From Incurvaria masculella (Eukaryota; Arthropoda; Insecta; Lepidoptera; Incurvariidae), in NCBI GenBank assembly GCA_946894095.1, contig OX335651.1, positions 19,490,501-19,554,500 of the forward strand: 64,000 nucleotides of DNA, read 5' to 3'. Shown here one piece after another: positions 40,873 to 50,846 of the stretch. The translations under genes were made by a program, and so were the position numbers. Numbering within the stretch: the stretch's first letter is position 1; each line of letters begins with the position of its first letter. Under the pieces are notes generated by a model. The model worked only from the letters and a program-made list of their open reading frames with translations. It did not search any database and was not told the origin of the DNA.

Positions 40873-41443
40873 AACCGACTTCAAAAAAGGAGGAGGTTAT
40901 CAATTCGTCTGTATGATTTTTTTTAATGTTTGTTACCTCAAAACTTTTGCCTGGGTGAACCGATTTTGATGATTATTTTTTAAATGAAAGCTAGTGCTTC
41001 CCAAGTGGTCCCATTTTAATTTGGTTAAGTTCTGATAATGATATCCATGAGAAAATCATATAAGTCTTAAATTTGTATTAAGATGTGCGCGACAAATGGA
41101 CGAATAACTCAATATAACGCCAACCGATTTCGGTGATTCTTTTTTTATTGGAAAGGACGTGTACAAATTAGTAAGTGTACTTCAGATTCACTAAAAATAA
41201 ACAAATAAAAGAAAATTTAACAAAAAAAACCGACTTCAAAGAAAAAGCACTGAAAAGTAAAAAAAAAATTGCCATTTTTGTATACGATTATTTTATTTTT
41301 TGAGTCGGTGTCAGCCAAGGTAGCCAAGGTTCTCTTGACTGGCGCAGCGCTTGCCCGGCTGACGCTGACTCAAAAAATAAAATAATCGTAGCCAAAAATG
41401 GCATTTTTTTTTTACTTTTTAGTACTTTTTATTTGAAGTCGGT
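40873..41443 (+). mobile_element. Family K element bounded by ACCGACTTC
   Basis: It starts AACCGACTTCAAAAAAGGAG with GAGGTTATCAATTCG and ends ATTTGAAGTCGGT, the complement of the start. This ACCGACTTC/GAAGTCGGT repeat is familiar from many insect genomes. The body is AT-rich and non-coding (GAACCGATTTTGATGA, AGTGGTCCCATTTTAA). An inner ACCGACTTC at 41229 begins a tight foldback. Confidence 0.75.
41229..41443. repeat. Long hairpin with about 85 bp arms inside family K
   Basis: The left arm (ACCGACTTCAAAGAAAAAGC to GAGTCGGTGTCAGCC, 41229-41315) and the right arm (GGCTGACGCTGACTCAAAAA to TTTGAAGTCGGT, 41357-41443) are near-perfect complements. The loop of about 41 bases contains a GCCAAGGTAGCCAAGGTT repeat. 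A transcript would form a very stable stem. Confidence 0.85.
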
Positions 41444-41754
41444 CATTTTTTTGTTATTTTTTTTTTTGGATAGAGGTGTTTATGGGTAGGAGAGTACTTT
41501 TTATCCCCGAAAACCATATTTTAGATACTTACACAAGCAGGGCCGGGTACCGCAGCTACTAATACAAATATTGGGGATCCTTTAAATAAAAATAATTTAA
41601 ATTTTAAATGTAATATTATGTAGACTTTGAAAATCCACTTCAGACGAATATCCAGACCAAACAATGATTCCATATACATACCTATAGATGTCGTTGTGTT
41701 ACCTCAACTTAATGAACTATTTTATCTAATGGTAATATATTATCCATTAAATAC

Positions 41755-42009
41755 ACATAAATTGTCATGAACTGTTGCATACGGCATGAATTGTTAACTT
41801 ACGTGAATTCATGTTAATTTAGTGGGTTACCTGTTTTTGTTAAAAAAAATACAAACACTTTTGTAAACTTAGTCTAAGTGGACGTTGAAAAAAAAACAGC
41901 GGAGTTTTTTGCTAGTTCTTCTTCGCTGTGTTTTGTTTTGCTAAACTTTCCAATGTTAAAATATGACAAATGCGAGTGCAGTGTACTGTCTATGGATGAT
42001 GAATAAAAA
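41755..42009 (+). repeat. Family N LINE-like 3' end
   Basis: AATTGTCATGAACTGTTGCA, TACGGCATGAATTG and GTGGGTTACCTGTTTTTGTT match the minus strand of 1-90. GCTAGTTCTTCTTCGCTGTG and the tail CTATGGATGATGAATAAAAA match 14730-14815. It ends exactly where the mitochondrial insert begins. Confidence 0.6.
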
Positions 42010-42017
42010 TATATAAA

Positions 42018-42263
42018 TTAAAAAATTTAATAATAAATTTATTAGGAGAAATTAGTTTAATTCATAGTTTAATTAGTTGATCTAATTTAACAATTATTTT
42101 ATTGATATTAATTTCTTTTTTTAGAGCAGGATATAGTTTATATTTATATTCTTACACTCAACATGGAGAATATTATAATGGAGTTTATAGTTTTTATCAG
42201 GGAGTTTCTCGTGAATTTTTAATATTAATATTACATTGATTTCCTTTAAATATTTTTATTTTT
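42018..42263 (+). pseudogene. Nuclear mitochondrial DNA segment: ND4 C-terminus
   Basis: About 80 codons (42024-42263) read in the invertebrate mitochondrial code as ND4, subunit 4 of complex I: NLLGEISLIHSLISWSNL, then AGYSLYLYSYTQHGEYYNGV and GVSREFLILILHWFPLNIFI. Two in-frame TGA codons are tryptophan and one AGA is serine at the positions expected. Known insect ND4 proteins end AAYSLYLYS..QHG, then REYLLLLLHWLPLN. The frame is still intact, so the transfer is young. It lacks the last few codons and all of the N-terminal part, so it cannot act in the nucleus. It is flanked by two copies of CTATGGATGATGAATAAAAA (41990-42009, 42266-42285). Confidence 0.88.
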
Positions 42264-42285
42264 ATCTATGGATGATGAATAAAAA

Positions 42286-43024
42286 ATACAATACAAATAT
42301 TGGGTAATGAAAATTTTATTTATATAAAAAAGTACCTACTCCAACAAATGTTCATTTCTGTCGTCCAGTACAGACACCGCTATTTCATTTCGTGACGCCA
42401 TCTTACGAGTGCAACCCCGTCCCGTAATCAGTCACCGTACAATAAGGAGATAACCTAACCTAATAACACGCTCGAGTTCTTATTGATTTAGAACATATTT
42501 ATTATCTCGAATGCACGAAAGAGAAGTGCTAAATTGACATCAATCGCGACGTCAACGTCGGTGTATGTTAAGGTGCATGTGTCCCACTCGCGAAATATAT
42601 CCAGGGGAGTGAAGGAATCTTGCGCGGTCGAGAGTGTGTTTACTTCGGGCTATCGTTGACATGCTATCTTTTTTTGAATATAATGACTGGTGAAAATGAG
42701 GTTTTCTGGGACACAGTATACATAAAAAAATATATTGAATATCGGTCAGTATTTCTGTGTAAACATATCAAAGAAATCTGTGTAGCTGGTAACGCCGCCG
42801 GTTTTTTGTGTCAAAATGCCTTGGGTCGTGTAATTTGACATATATGTCAAATTACAATCGCTACATTCAAAACGCCTTAAAGTAATTTGTTGCAAATAAT
42901 ATATACCATACATTTTGTGTAAAATCCACAATGTATAACCTTAAACGTTGTGCTTGATTTAGATTTTTTGTCAAAACATTATATTATACTATCTGCATTT
43001 TTATGTAGGGACACGTTCTTTCTT
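42286..43024. other. Unassigned sequence containing a perfect palindrome
   Basis: No gene recognised; a 72-codon plus frame at 42620-42838 has no family. AACCTAACCTAATAAC near 42455 is a telomere-type scrap. The palindrome is listed separately. Confidence 0.25.
42829..42856. repeat. Perfect 28 bp palindrome
   Basis: Each half is TGTAATTTGACATA or its complement TATGTCAAATTACA, with no spacer. It could be a foldback junction or a protein-binding site; context does not decide. Confidence 0.85.
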
Positions 43025-43235
43025 TTTCACACTAGCCCTACACACCACATGGTAATTCGGTGTCTTGCCAAATATCTTCCTGAAATTAAAGATCGTGAAC
43101 ATTTCAATGAAACATTGTCCGTTTTTCCACCCAGTACAATGTAGACGTGCACAAATAAACCCTGACGTTGCACCCAATTCCTTTGGAACGTTATGTGTTG
43201 GCTATCACGACGGTAGGTGACAGAATAACCAACTA
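43025..43235. repeat. Two decayed family B SINE pieces in opposite orientation
   Basis: CCTACACACCACATGGTAAT, CGGTGTCTTGCCAAATATC is an antisense B piece. ACATTGTCCGTTTTTCCACC, CAGTACAATGTAGACGTG and GTTGCACCCAATTCCTTTGG is a sense piece. Both are strongly diverged, so this is an old insertion pair. Confidence 0.5.
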
Positions 43236-44029
43236 TATACAATTTTTGGTCATCAATAAGTCCGGTTTTAATTGTTTAAATTGAAATATAACCTTATGAT
43301 CTGCTTTGTATGTTAAAAATATGAATGACATGAAAATAAATACAATTTTTCATACCAAGATATATGCGAATATACATTTTTGATTTCACAATGCTCTGTA
43401 ATTTATAAATCTTATATCCGTCATTTATGTACATTTGTTAAATCGTGATTTGTGCTCGACACGCTCGTATGCGCCTTAACAAATTGATGTTGACACAAGC
43501 GCGGAGCGCGGTGGAGGCGCTAAATTGATTCGCACAGACACGATACCTCGTACAATGTAGATCGGAGTCATTCGACTTAGCACAACCATGATAAAAACGA
43601 TAAACGGTCGGTGGGCAGGTGCCATGCCAATGTTTTTATGTTTGCACTTCTTTCGCCGGCAAAGCTAGTTGACGTTAAAGTGGCTGAAAAAAAAAACTAG
43701 CTGAGATTGGCGGCTCTGCTCGTGTGAATTTTGTTTTGGCCATTCACCTGAGCGAATCCTGCTAAAATGCGATATGAAACCTGCGGGGCGTGTTTTTCAA
43801 ACGGTCAGTTAATAACATTCTAAATCTTGACAACAACGCCACCTGCCGGGTCCAACTAATTGTAATACGGACAAAAAATAAATAAAAATCAGGCAAACCG
43901 TTTATCGTTGGACAATTTTTATTTCTTACGAACGAATTAGTGTGATTGTGAAAATGGCCTGGGAATATAAACATTAAATAAAAGTGAGTTTTAATATTTA
44001 GCGCCGAACTCACTCCCAAATTGGCCTCC
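43236..44029. other. Unassigned sequence
   Basis: AT-rich, then GC-richer at 43445-43560. A 92-codon minus frame at 43762-44040 has no family resemblance. GCTGAGATTGGCGGCTCTGC near 43700 is a repeat scrap. Confidence 0.2.
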
Positions 44030-44275
44030 AGGGGGTCCATTCAGAGTAAGAGTGAGTTCGAATTCGCAACTAAATATCAACTCACTTTTTTAAATAGTTA
44101 ATGTTTCCACACTTCTAGAACATCATTACAGTTAGGTAAAAATCTGGTTTGTCCCGTAAATACGTTGGAAGCATAAATAACGGTTCCGTTATTTCAATAA
44201 TAATATATTTCCCATCTATTTTTAGGTTAACTTACTCCCGAACTCGGACTCACTCTTGCTCTGAATAGACCCCCA
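44030..44275. mobile_element. Small foldback with GGGGGTC ends
   Basis: GGGGGTCCATTCAGAGTAAG, AGTGAGTTCGAATTCG (44030-44066) mirrors CGAACTCGGACTCACTCTTG, CTCTGAATAGACCCCC (44237-44275). Arms of about 37 bp, total about 245 bp, non-coding. A further AAAAGTGAGTTTTAATATTT copy just outside suggests partial duplication of one arm. Confidence 0.75.
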
Positions 44276-45152
44276 GGATCTAATTATCCAGTTGTTATTC
44301 ACCCGTTCTTTTTAATATTTCGTAAAACTAATTTTACTTGTTTGCTTAGCGCCGCGTAGTTGTTTGGATTATTAGTTAACTAGTTTCATTGTAGTTCATA
44401 TTGTGACGAAATAAAAATCCCGGTCCGCTAGCAAGCTTTGAATTTTTAATGAGAAAAATGGCGACTCTCCTCGCGCTGATATAATTTTATATTTTTCCCT
44501 ACCTGGCTCCGTTTCACTTAATGATTTCAGTGTAGGTCCTTAACCTAACCTAACCTGTCATAATCTAAATATAGTCAAAATGTCTCAACGAACACCCGAA
44601 TAGCTTGGAACCAAAACAGTGTCTTTTGAGGCTGAGTACTACGCTATCAGTTATAACTTAATTTATCACAGAGTACAATCAAGTTAAAATATAATATACT
44701 CTCACGAAATTTTCGTTCCACTGTGCAAACTTTGCCTGTATGCCAAAATAGGCATACTTTTTTCGCACTTCTACCGCAAAAAGATAGTAATTGTAAATGG
44801 CTACTGTCTGCACATATCCTCAGATTTATCAATAAAGGAGAATGCCCATTGCCCTATACATTTTGGGCCCCTCGAAATGTTAAGTGACTATGTATCTGCC
44901 AAACCAGTGTTGTAATTTAGGAGATAATAAAACTTTTCGACAAATACATTTTTAAGACCGAATTCATTGCCATTTTAAAGTTATTGACGAAATGCGGTTT
45001 TGAGGTTATTAATGTTAGAGACACCAGAGCTCGGCATGGACCAAAATGCTTCGGTCCAAACGCAATAAAAAGGGCACAGCGAGGGCTTACTTTAAGAATG
45101 CATTAAGTAAAAAAGTAGATTTTGACTTAATATTGAATTTTTGTTTTGTCAT
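44276..45152. other. Unassigned sequence with a telomere-type scrap
   Basis: CCTTAACCTAACCTAACCTG lies at 44539-44558. Otherwise nothing is recognised; a 61-codon minus frame at 44647-44832 has no family. Confidence 0.25.
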
Positions 45153-45191
45153 AAAGAATTTATTCATTCATAATGAATGAATAAATTCTTT
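45153..45191. repeat. Near-perfect palindrome with 19 bp arms
   Basis: AAAGAATTTATTCATTCAT is followed after one base by its exact complement ATGAATGAATAAATTCTTT. The right arm is the tail of the minus-strand LINE end that follows, so the palindrome may mark an inverted target duplication or a twin-priming event. Confidence 0.85.
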
Positions 45192-45310
45192 ATTGTTCAA
45201 TAGAAAACAAATACAATTACAAAAACAATTGGAAACAACAACAAAATTGCACAAAAGCGGACTTATCACTAGAAGTGATTTCTTCCAGTCAACCGTTATA
45301 TTGAGAGCCG
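45173..45310 (-). mobile_element. Family P LINE 3' end, minus strand
   Basis: Read on the minus strand: AACGGTTGACTGGAAGAAAT, CACTTCTAGTGATAAGTCCG, CTTTTGTGCAATTTTGTTGT and ACAATAAAGAATTTATTC. This resembles the widespread lepidopteran LINE ending with GATAAGTCCGCCTTTGT and a CAATAAAG signal. Confidence 0.65.
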
Positions 45311-45942
45311 GAAAATAGGTAATTGTGAATGATACCTTTTAATCGTGTAAGGAGTAAACGGCGGTAAAAAATGGGGATTCAATAAGTGACAAATATCTTT
45401 ATATCAAAAATATAAATTTTAACATATGTGTCAATAAAAGACACGACTGATTTCTAAGGGCCTGGATTTCCGCTTATTTTTGTAATCGTTTCATGAGATT
45501 AAATACACAAATGCTTCGTGTGCTCGCCAATACAGGTATAGTTTATAGCTTCATATGTTTATGGAGTCATAGCAGAAATACTTACGAAGGACCGTGGCGC
45601 ATCTACCGAAGCACACACCCCCTTAACGGCGACATGTCAAAATCACTCGACAGCCAACATGAGGAGGCACTCGCGCCGTTTACAGTAAGAGATCCGTTAC
45701 AGTCGCGTCGCGAGCCGCCCCATGAATGTGTAATACGGCGACCCTCCGTCTGGAGATGTCGCCCGGGTGGCGGGCGCCCCGGCGTGAGGGACCTTCGTCT
45801 TACATTTGTAACGCGGCGACCCGTCCCACGTCGCGGGGACACTTCGTTTGTTACGTTCTCAGGTGTAATGAAAAAGCCGGGGCAGGCGTAGCCGTATTTA
45901 TTCTGTATACTTATATGTTGCATTTTCTGCCGCTTTCGATGT
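45311..45942. other. Unassigned sequence with a CpG-rich part
   Basis: Positions 45690-45890 are GC- and CpG-rich and open in several frames on both strands (132 and 160 codons). ATGTGTAATACGGCGACCC and CATTTGTAACGCGGCGACCC form an internal near-duplicate about 80 bases apart. The long frames extend into the adjoining C element, which argues against a gene. Confidence 0.3.
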
Positions 45943-46416
45943 TTAAGGTGGCCCAACCCGGCGGGACTAACTCGTTCGCGGGCACGGTACAAAACCGTGC
46001 TATTGCGCTCTGGGGCATTCACTGTTTCAATGAAAAAGATAGGCTCCGTTATGAGGAAGATGCAACATGTCCACAAAGCAAACAATGAGTTTATTGTATG
46101 ATTTGGTAAGATTTACGAAAATTTTAAAAGTAAACCACGACTGCTGTATTAAAAAATCTAACAAAAACTAAATTGATTATACATTTAGATGAAATAAGCT
46201 ATGTCTGATGAGTAATCTTTTTCAGATGTTCTTACTTTAACGCTGAGTAATCCACCTCCAAAGTTATTGTATAAAACGCGCGAAAAATTCGAACTTTCGG
46301 ACCTTATAACTTAGAAACAAAACACAATTTTACAATGCCAACGGTCATCAGACATTTAGTTCGATCAAATAAAACAATTTTGAGCGAAATTTGTTGAGCG
46401 GGATGGCCCACCTTAA
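45943..46416 (+). mobile_element. Family C element with internal deletion, TTAA-flanked
   Basis: TTAAGGTGGCCCAACCCGGC at the left and GCGGGATGGCCCACCTTAA at the right. The GATCTTCTTTCCCCGTTTGT block is missing near the right end (GAGCGAAATTTGTTGAGCGG), which accounts for its 474 bp. It shares its right TTAA with the next, inverted element. Confidence 0.9.
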
Positions 46417-46962
46417 GGTGGTCCAACCCGCTCGACTCCCCATACAAACGTGGAAAGAAGATCACGCCCATATTTCTTGTCAAAGATCCAAAATTGTACT
46501 CAAAACGGCTTTATTTGATCGAACTAGATGTCTGATGACCATTGGCATTGTAAAATAGTGTTTAGTTTCTGAGATATTAGGTCCAAAAGTTCGAATATTT
46601 TGCGCGTTTTATACTATAACTTTGGAGGTGGATTACTCAACGATAAAATAAAAACATCTTAAAAAGATTAGTCATCAGACATAGCTTCTTTCATGAATGT
46701 TTATAATCATTTTGGGTTTTGTTTGATTTTTTACTACAGTGGTCGTGATTTCCTTTTAGCGATAAGTCGTTTTGTAATTAAATTTTTCTTAAATATTACC
46801 AAATAAAACACTATGCGCATTGTTTGCTTTGTGGACATGTTCCATCCTCCTCATCACGGAGCCTGTATTTTTCTTTGAAACAGAGAAGGTCCCAGAGCGC
46901 AATAGCACGGTTTTGTAACGTGTCCGCTAATGAGTTAGTCCGACCGGGGAGGGCCACCTTAA
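46413..46962 (-). mobile_element. Family C element, complete, inverted against its neighbour
   Basis: It begins TTAAGGTGGTCCAACCCGCT and runs backward through GAAGATCACGCCCATATTTC, TTGGAGGTGGATTACTCAAC and CACTACAGTGGTCGTG-type blocks to GGGAGGGCCACCTTAA. The shared TTAA at 46413-46416 shows that one element inserted into the terminal target site of the other, tail to tail. Confidence 0.9.
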
Positions 46963-46998
46963 TTTTGTTTTTTGAAGGTTCGGTGGTCTTACTACACT

Positions 46999-47153
46999 AA
47001 TGCTGAAATTCAAAGACAGTTCTTGGGTCTTGAAACGATTCTCAAGCACGTTAAATTCGACATTACTTCCATGCATTTTGTGCCAAATTTGACAGTCGGA
47101 AGACTTGACAATCGTCTCAAGACCTAAGAACAGTGTTATTGAATCTTAGCATG
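46999..47153. mobile_element. Small foldback with about 48 bp arms
   Basis: ATGCTGAAATTCAAAGACAG, TTCTTGGGTCTTGAAACGAT, TCTCAAG mirrors CTTGACAATCGTCTCAAGAC, CTAAGAACAGTGTTATTGAA, TCTTAGCAT. About 155 bp, non-coding. Confidence 0.75.
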
Positions 47154-47284
47154 AGTTGCACGACGAACTGATAGATCCGCATATTCGATTAAATCAGAAA
47201 GAACCTACTTAAAGAAAAGTTCACTGGCTTAAAGATCGTTTTCCGTCCACATCTATGATTGGTACTAACTAATGAAATAATAAA

Positions 47285-47660
47285 CATCAAATAATTAATT
47301 GGAGACGTGATTTATCTCTCAACCATAGAAAATGCTCTTGAGAGCTGCATAAAGCCATCCCTCCGTCACGTTTCCACCATCGCTCAACGCGAAGCACGCT
47401 GGGAATGCACTCATTCACGGTGGACAATCTAAAAATTAGAACCGACCGATCCTCTAGAACATTTCTCCATAGAGTCTGTAAACTATTCAATGCATATTTA
47501 CTGCCGATATGTTTTCCCCCAAAGTTTTTAACATGGTGTGAACAAGCAACTGGCCGGCCGGCATGGTTTTCCCAGCACCCTTGAAAGTTAGAAAGCCCTT
47601 GGGCATCTTCGAGCTCCTCTCATGTGATGGCCTGGCGTAAGCCATATGCCGCGTTTTACA
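47285..47660 (-). repeat. Family J repeat, longest copy, minus strand
   Basis: On the minus strand: CGCGGCATATGGCTTACGCC, GGGAAAACCATGCCGGCCGG, TTGTTCACACCATGTTAAAA, TAGTTTACAGACTCTATGGA, TCTAGAGGATCGGTCGGTTC and GCGTTGAGCGATGG. It aligns with 54262-54520. The 67-codon frame inside has no family I recognise. Confidence 0.55.
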
Positions 47661-48430
47661 TGTTTTTCTTCTAACCTGACATTCTTTAAACCGATAATAA
47701 AGTTACACATCCCAAATAAGTTTTATGTGCGATTTCAATAAAATTGCTTTCTTTCACCTTGATTGAACTTCTACCGTCGGAGCAAACTAAACCGGAAAAA
47801 AAAGACTAGAAGACACGTCCTCGATTCTCCAGTCCATCCGGTTGCTCCGTCTCACGAAAACCTTTCGGGAGCCATGTTTACATCGCTCGCTGTCATCGCT
47901 TACTTTGTGTAAATGTCACGCCGCGCCGCGTGTAGAAGGCGCCGTAAAGTTGGCTACAGTCGTGACATTAGCGCTTAAATGGCGCGAGACCGCCGATCCG
48001 TCCGTCGTAAAATGAAACTCATTTATTTTTATTTTATTTCTATTGCACGCCGTTAGGGCGAATTACACGCCGTTCGTTTCTTTTAATTTGATTATTAGAT
48101 GGTAAACTCTGGTTTAATTACTCTGAGCGCTTTTATGTTAACATAATCTTTGTTTAATTTTAGCATGATTGGTTTTGCATACTTAAGGTTTCCGTGTGTG
48201 TGATGTCGCGTTGACTACGCCTCCGTCAGTATGAGTTAGACATTCCACCCAGTTTTTTTTTTCTTTATCATTTCTCTTTTTTTAAAGTCGACTCTTGGTA
48301 ATTTCCACGTGTATTACGAGGTAATGCTAGAAATGTATTTTTAGGTTATGTTACTATTTTTTTATTTTGTGCATTCTGTGTTTCATAACAAATAAATAAA
48401 AATTAAAATGATAATAATCAACGAAAATTC
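47661..48430. other. Unassigned sequence
   Basis: Positions 47880-48075 are GC-richer, with CACGCCGTTAGGGCGAATTA and CACGCCGTTCG as a short direct repeat. No match elsewhere in the window and no gene recognised. Confidence 0.25.
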
Positions 48431-48431
48431 G

Positions 48432-48497
48432 TGGATACCCTGCGATTCGAACCAGGTTTTAAGACACAGGGCGCAGTGACCACTGGTTGACCAAACA
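48432..48497 (-). repeat. tRNA-like SINE head, minus strand
   Basis: On the minus strand: GGTCAACCAGTGGTCACTGC, GCCCTGTGTCTTAAAACCTG, GTTCGAATCGCAGGGTATCC. The B box GGTTCGAATCG is close to consensus and the A-box region is present, but a paired acceptor stem is not seen. Downstream it runs into AT-rich sequence, as a tRNA-derived SINE would. Confidence 0.5.
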
Positions 48498-48604
48498 ATG
48501 GTCACACACCGCGCACTGGTAAATGTAAGTTCCTAAACAATGAACTGGCCTCAATTTTCAAAAATAATAAACAGTTTACACGTCACTTGATTCAATATTA
48601 TATT

Positions 48605-49605
48605 TGATACTAGCAGCCCGTCCCGGCTTTGCACGGGCATAATATAATTGAAAAAATATTATTTTGACACAATGATACACAAATAAACCCCTTATTACGT
48701 AGAGTTCCTAAAAAAAGAGCATAAACCTACATTGAAATTTTTGAAATAAAAATATCAAATTTTGTGAATATATTTTTTTGTATTTTTTTTTCTTTTTTGT
48801 ATTTTTTACTTTTATGTATTTTTCATACTATTAATTATTTTAAAAAGGTCATAACCACAAAACAAAGCCATTAAATAAATAATTTATTGAGTTAAAGCCA
48901 AAGGAGTAAACATTATTTGATGTTGTTTTATTTTTCACTAAATAATTAGCTTAACTGTTATTATGATACTTTTGAGATTACCGCGGTCGTTAGACATGTT
49001 TGCGCCTACTAACTCTAAAACGCATAGTTTGTCAAAGGGAAGTTTTTTCTAATTTTTAAACTCATGATATCTTTCGAAAGAAATGTCGGAATCGAATAAT
49101 TCAAAAAGTAATATAAAGGTATTGAAACAGTCTTAAATAATAATTTATTTATTTTGATAAGGATTCATATCTAGGTACAAATAAAGAGCCTTTTCTAGCG
49201 GCGGTATTTAAATTTTTATTTTAAAATAAATGCACACTTATTGTGACATAACTATAATAGTTAGATGTATGCTGTCGCGACATTTTTTGTAGATAATAAT
49301 GTGTTCTATAAAATTGTCCTACATCATTTTGTTCTATCGTGAATAGTTTTCGCAGCGCACGCGATGTAAGGAACATTCTTGGTAATTTTTTTGCACCTTG
49401 GGTTACGTTATCGGAGTTTTGGTAAGGATCCCTAATTTTTTTAAGATAAAACATAGTCTATGTCCCTCGGATAGACTGTAGCTTTCCAACGGTGAAATAA
49501 TTTTTCAAATCCGTTCAGTAGTTTCCTATCTGTTCATGTATTTGAGCCTATTCGGTTCAAATACACAAACAATCAAACCTTTCCTCTTTATATAATAGTA
49601 TAGAT
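48605..49605 (+). mobile_element. Dispersed repeat with CCCGTCCCGGCTTTGC end
   Basis: Starts ATACTAGCAGCCCGTCCCGG with CTTTGCACGGGC and ends CTTTATATAATAGTATAGAT. Near its right end GTAGCTTTCCAACGGTGAAA and AATTTTTCAAATCCGTTCAG is a wording very common in insect repeats. About 1 kb, AT-rich, with no intact frame. Superfamily not assigned. Confidence 0.55.
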
Positions 49606-49729
49606 AGAGTATAGATTAGAGAGCTCCGATAATAAACGCGTCCGATCGCTGCTAAATTCAAAGTGCTAGAACCGCAGCCTCCGACGCACTATTTATAGGC
49701 ACGTTCCCACCGCCCCGGCCGGCTCGTAC

Positions 49730-50290
49730 TGCCGCAAACCTACGTCCCGCAATTTTTTAATCTGTAATATCTTCGAAAATATTCATTTTAATCATATGCT
49801 GTAAACGGCCATATAAATCTATATTAAATCAACAATGTATTTAAGGTATTTAATTGGATAATGATTAATGCTGTATTGGTTAAAATCGCCTCGAAAATTA
49901 GCCATTATTTGTCGTAAAAAGTTAATGACAAAAAAAAAATATTGTGGTATATCCATAAGAGATAGACATATACCATCGCGGAGTTTTCTGTAGACTTTTT
50001 CAATGTGTACAATACTTAGTACATTATTTCGATAAATTTCGTAGGATTCAGCCTGCGTTTGCAATGTAAGCGGAAAAAATGTAATTTATTACGACATCAC
50101 ATTGGAAACCTCAAAAATAACAGTATTTCTCTACTATTTAATGGATGTTATTATACATATAAACCTTCCTCTTGAATCACTCTATCTATTAAAAAAAACC
50201 GCATCAAAATCCGTTGCGTAGTTTTAAAGATTTAAGCGAACATGGGGATATAGGGACAGAGAAAGCGACTTTGTTTTATACTATGTAGTG
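49730..50290. mobile_element. Dispersed repeat ending GACTTTGTTTTATACTATGT
   Basis: CATATACCATCGCGGAGTTT, TCTGTAGACTTTTTCAATGT, ACCTTCCTCTTGAATCACTC, AAAACCGCATCAAAATCCGT and GACTTTGTTTTATACTATGT are phrases of a repeat I know to be abundant in Lepidoptera. No transposase is encoded here. The minus-strand frame at 49819-50064 is part of the repeat. Confidence 0.55.
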
Positions 50291-50846
50291 ATTATGCATG
50301 ATTTTAACATTCCGCCAATATTCTTCCGCTATTGCTTCCGCTAAGCACAATATTCCAGCAGACAAAATTCTACCCAAACCTCCGGGATTGAATAAAATGT
50401 TTAAGCGGATTTTCGCCCGCAGCGCTTATTGAGTCCGAGGGTTATTCCGACAAGTGATTCGTGAAAATTGGCTGAAGGGCCGCTGTAATTGCCCGAAGGA
50501 ACGCCCTTCATAATGGAAGTAACATGGATTCGGGAAAAATAACCGTCTCCCGAAGAATGCCCGGCGCGCCTGCCCCGAGGGAGGCCGCCCGGGGAATATC
50601 TGTTGCCTATTGGGGAAATTTGAAGAGGGTTCGCGCCTCCCATCTGCGGCTGTGTATTGCCTGCGGATAATTTAGATATAGACGCAAACGCAGGTGCTCT
50701 GAAACTGGGGATGTGTTTCAGCGACCGCGATTCGCGGTTTGGTTCGGGCCTTTATTGCTTGATTTTGTTGCCGTGTAATTGAATGGTTCGAAACGTAGCA
50801 TTGGGTTTTGGATCTGAGTACCAGATTATTGTAGCATAGGTGAATT
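50291..50846. other. GC-richer, apparently single-copy sequence
   Basis: Positions 50300-50690 are even in composition, lack simple repeats and match nothing else in the window (for example GAGTCCGAGGGTTATTCCGA, CTGAAGGGCCGCTGTAATTG). That is the look of constrained non-coding DNA, but I have no alignment. An 80-codon minus frame at 50401-50643 has no recognised family. Confidence 0.3.

Noticed and set aside
45493..46088. Overlapping 120-160 codon frames on both strands
   Set aside because: GC-rich DNA keeps all frames open; all three run into the family C element starting at 45943.
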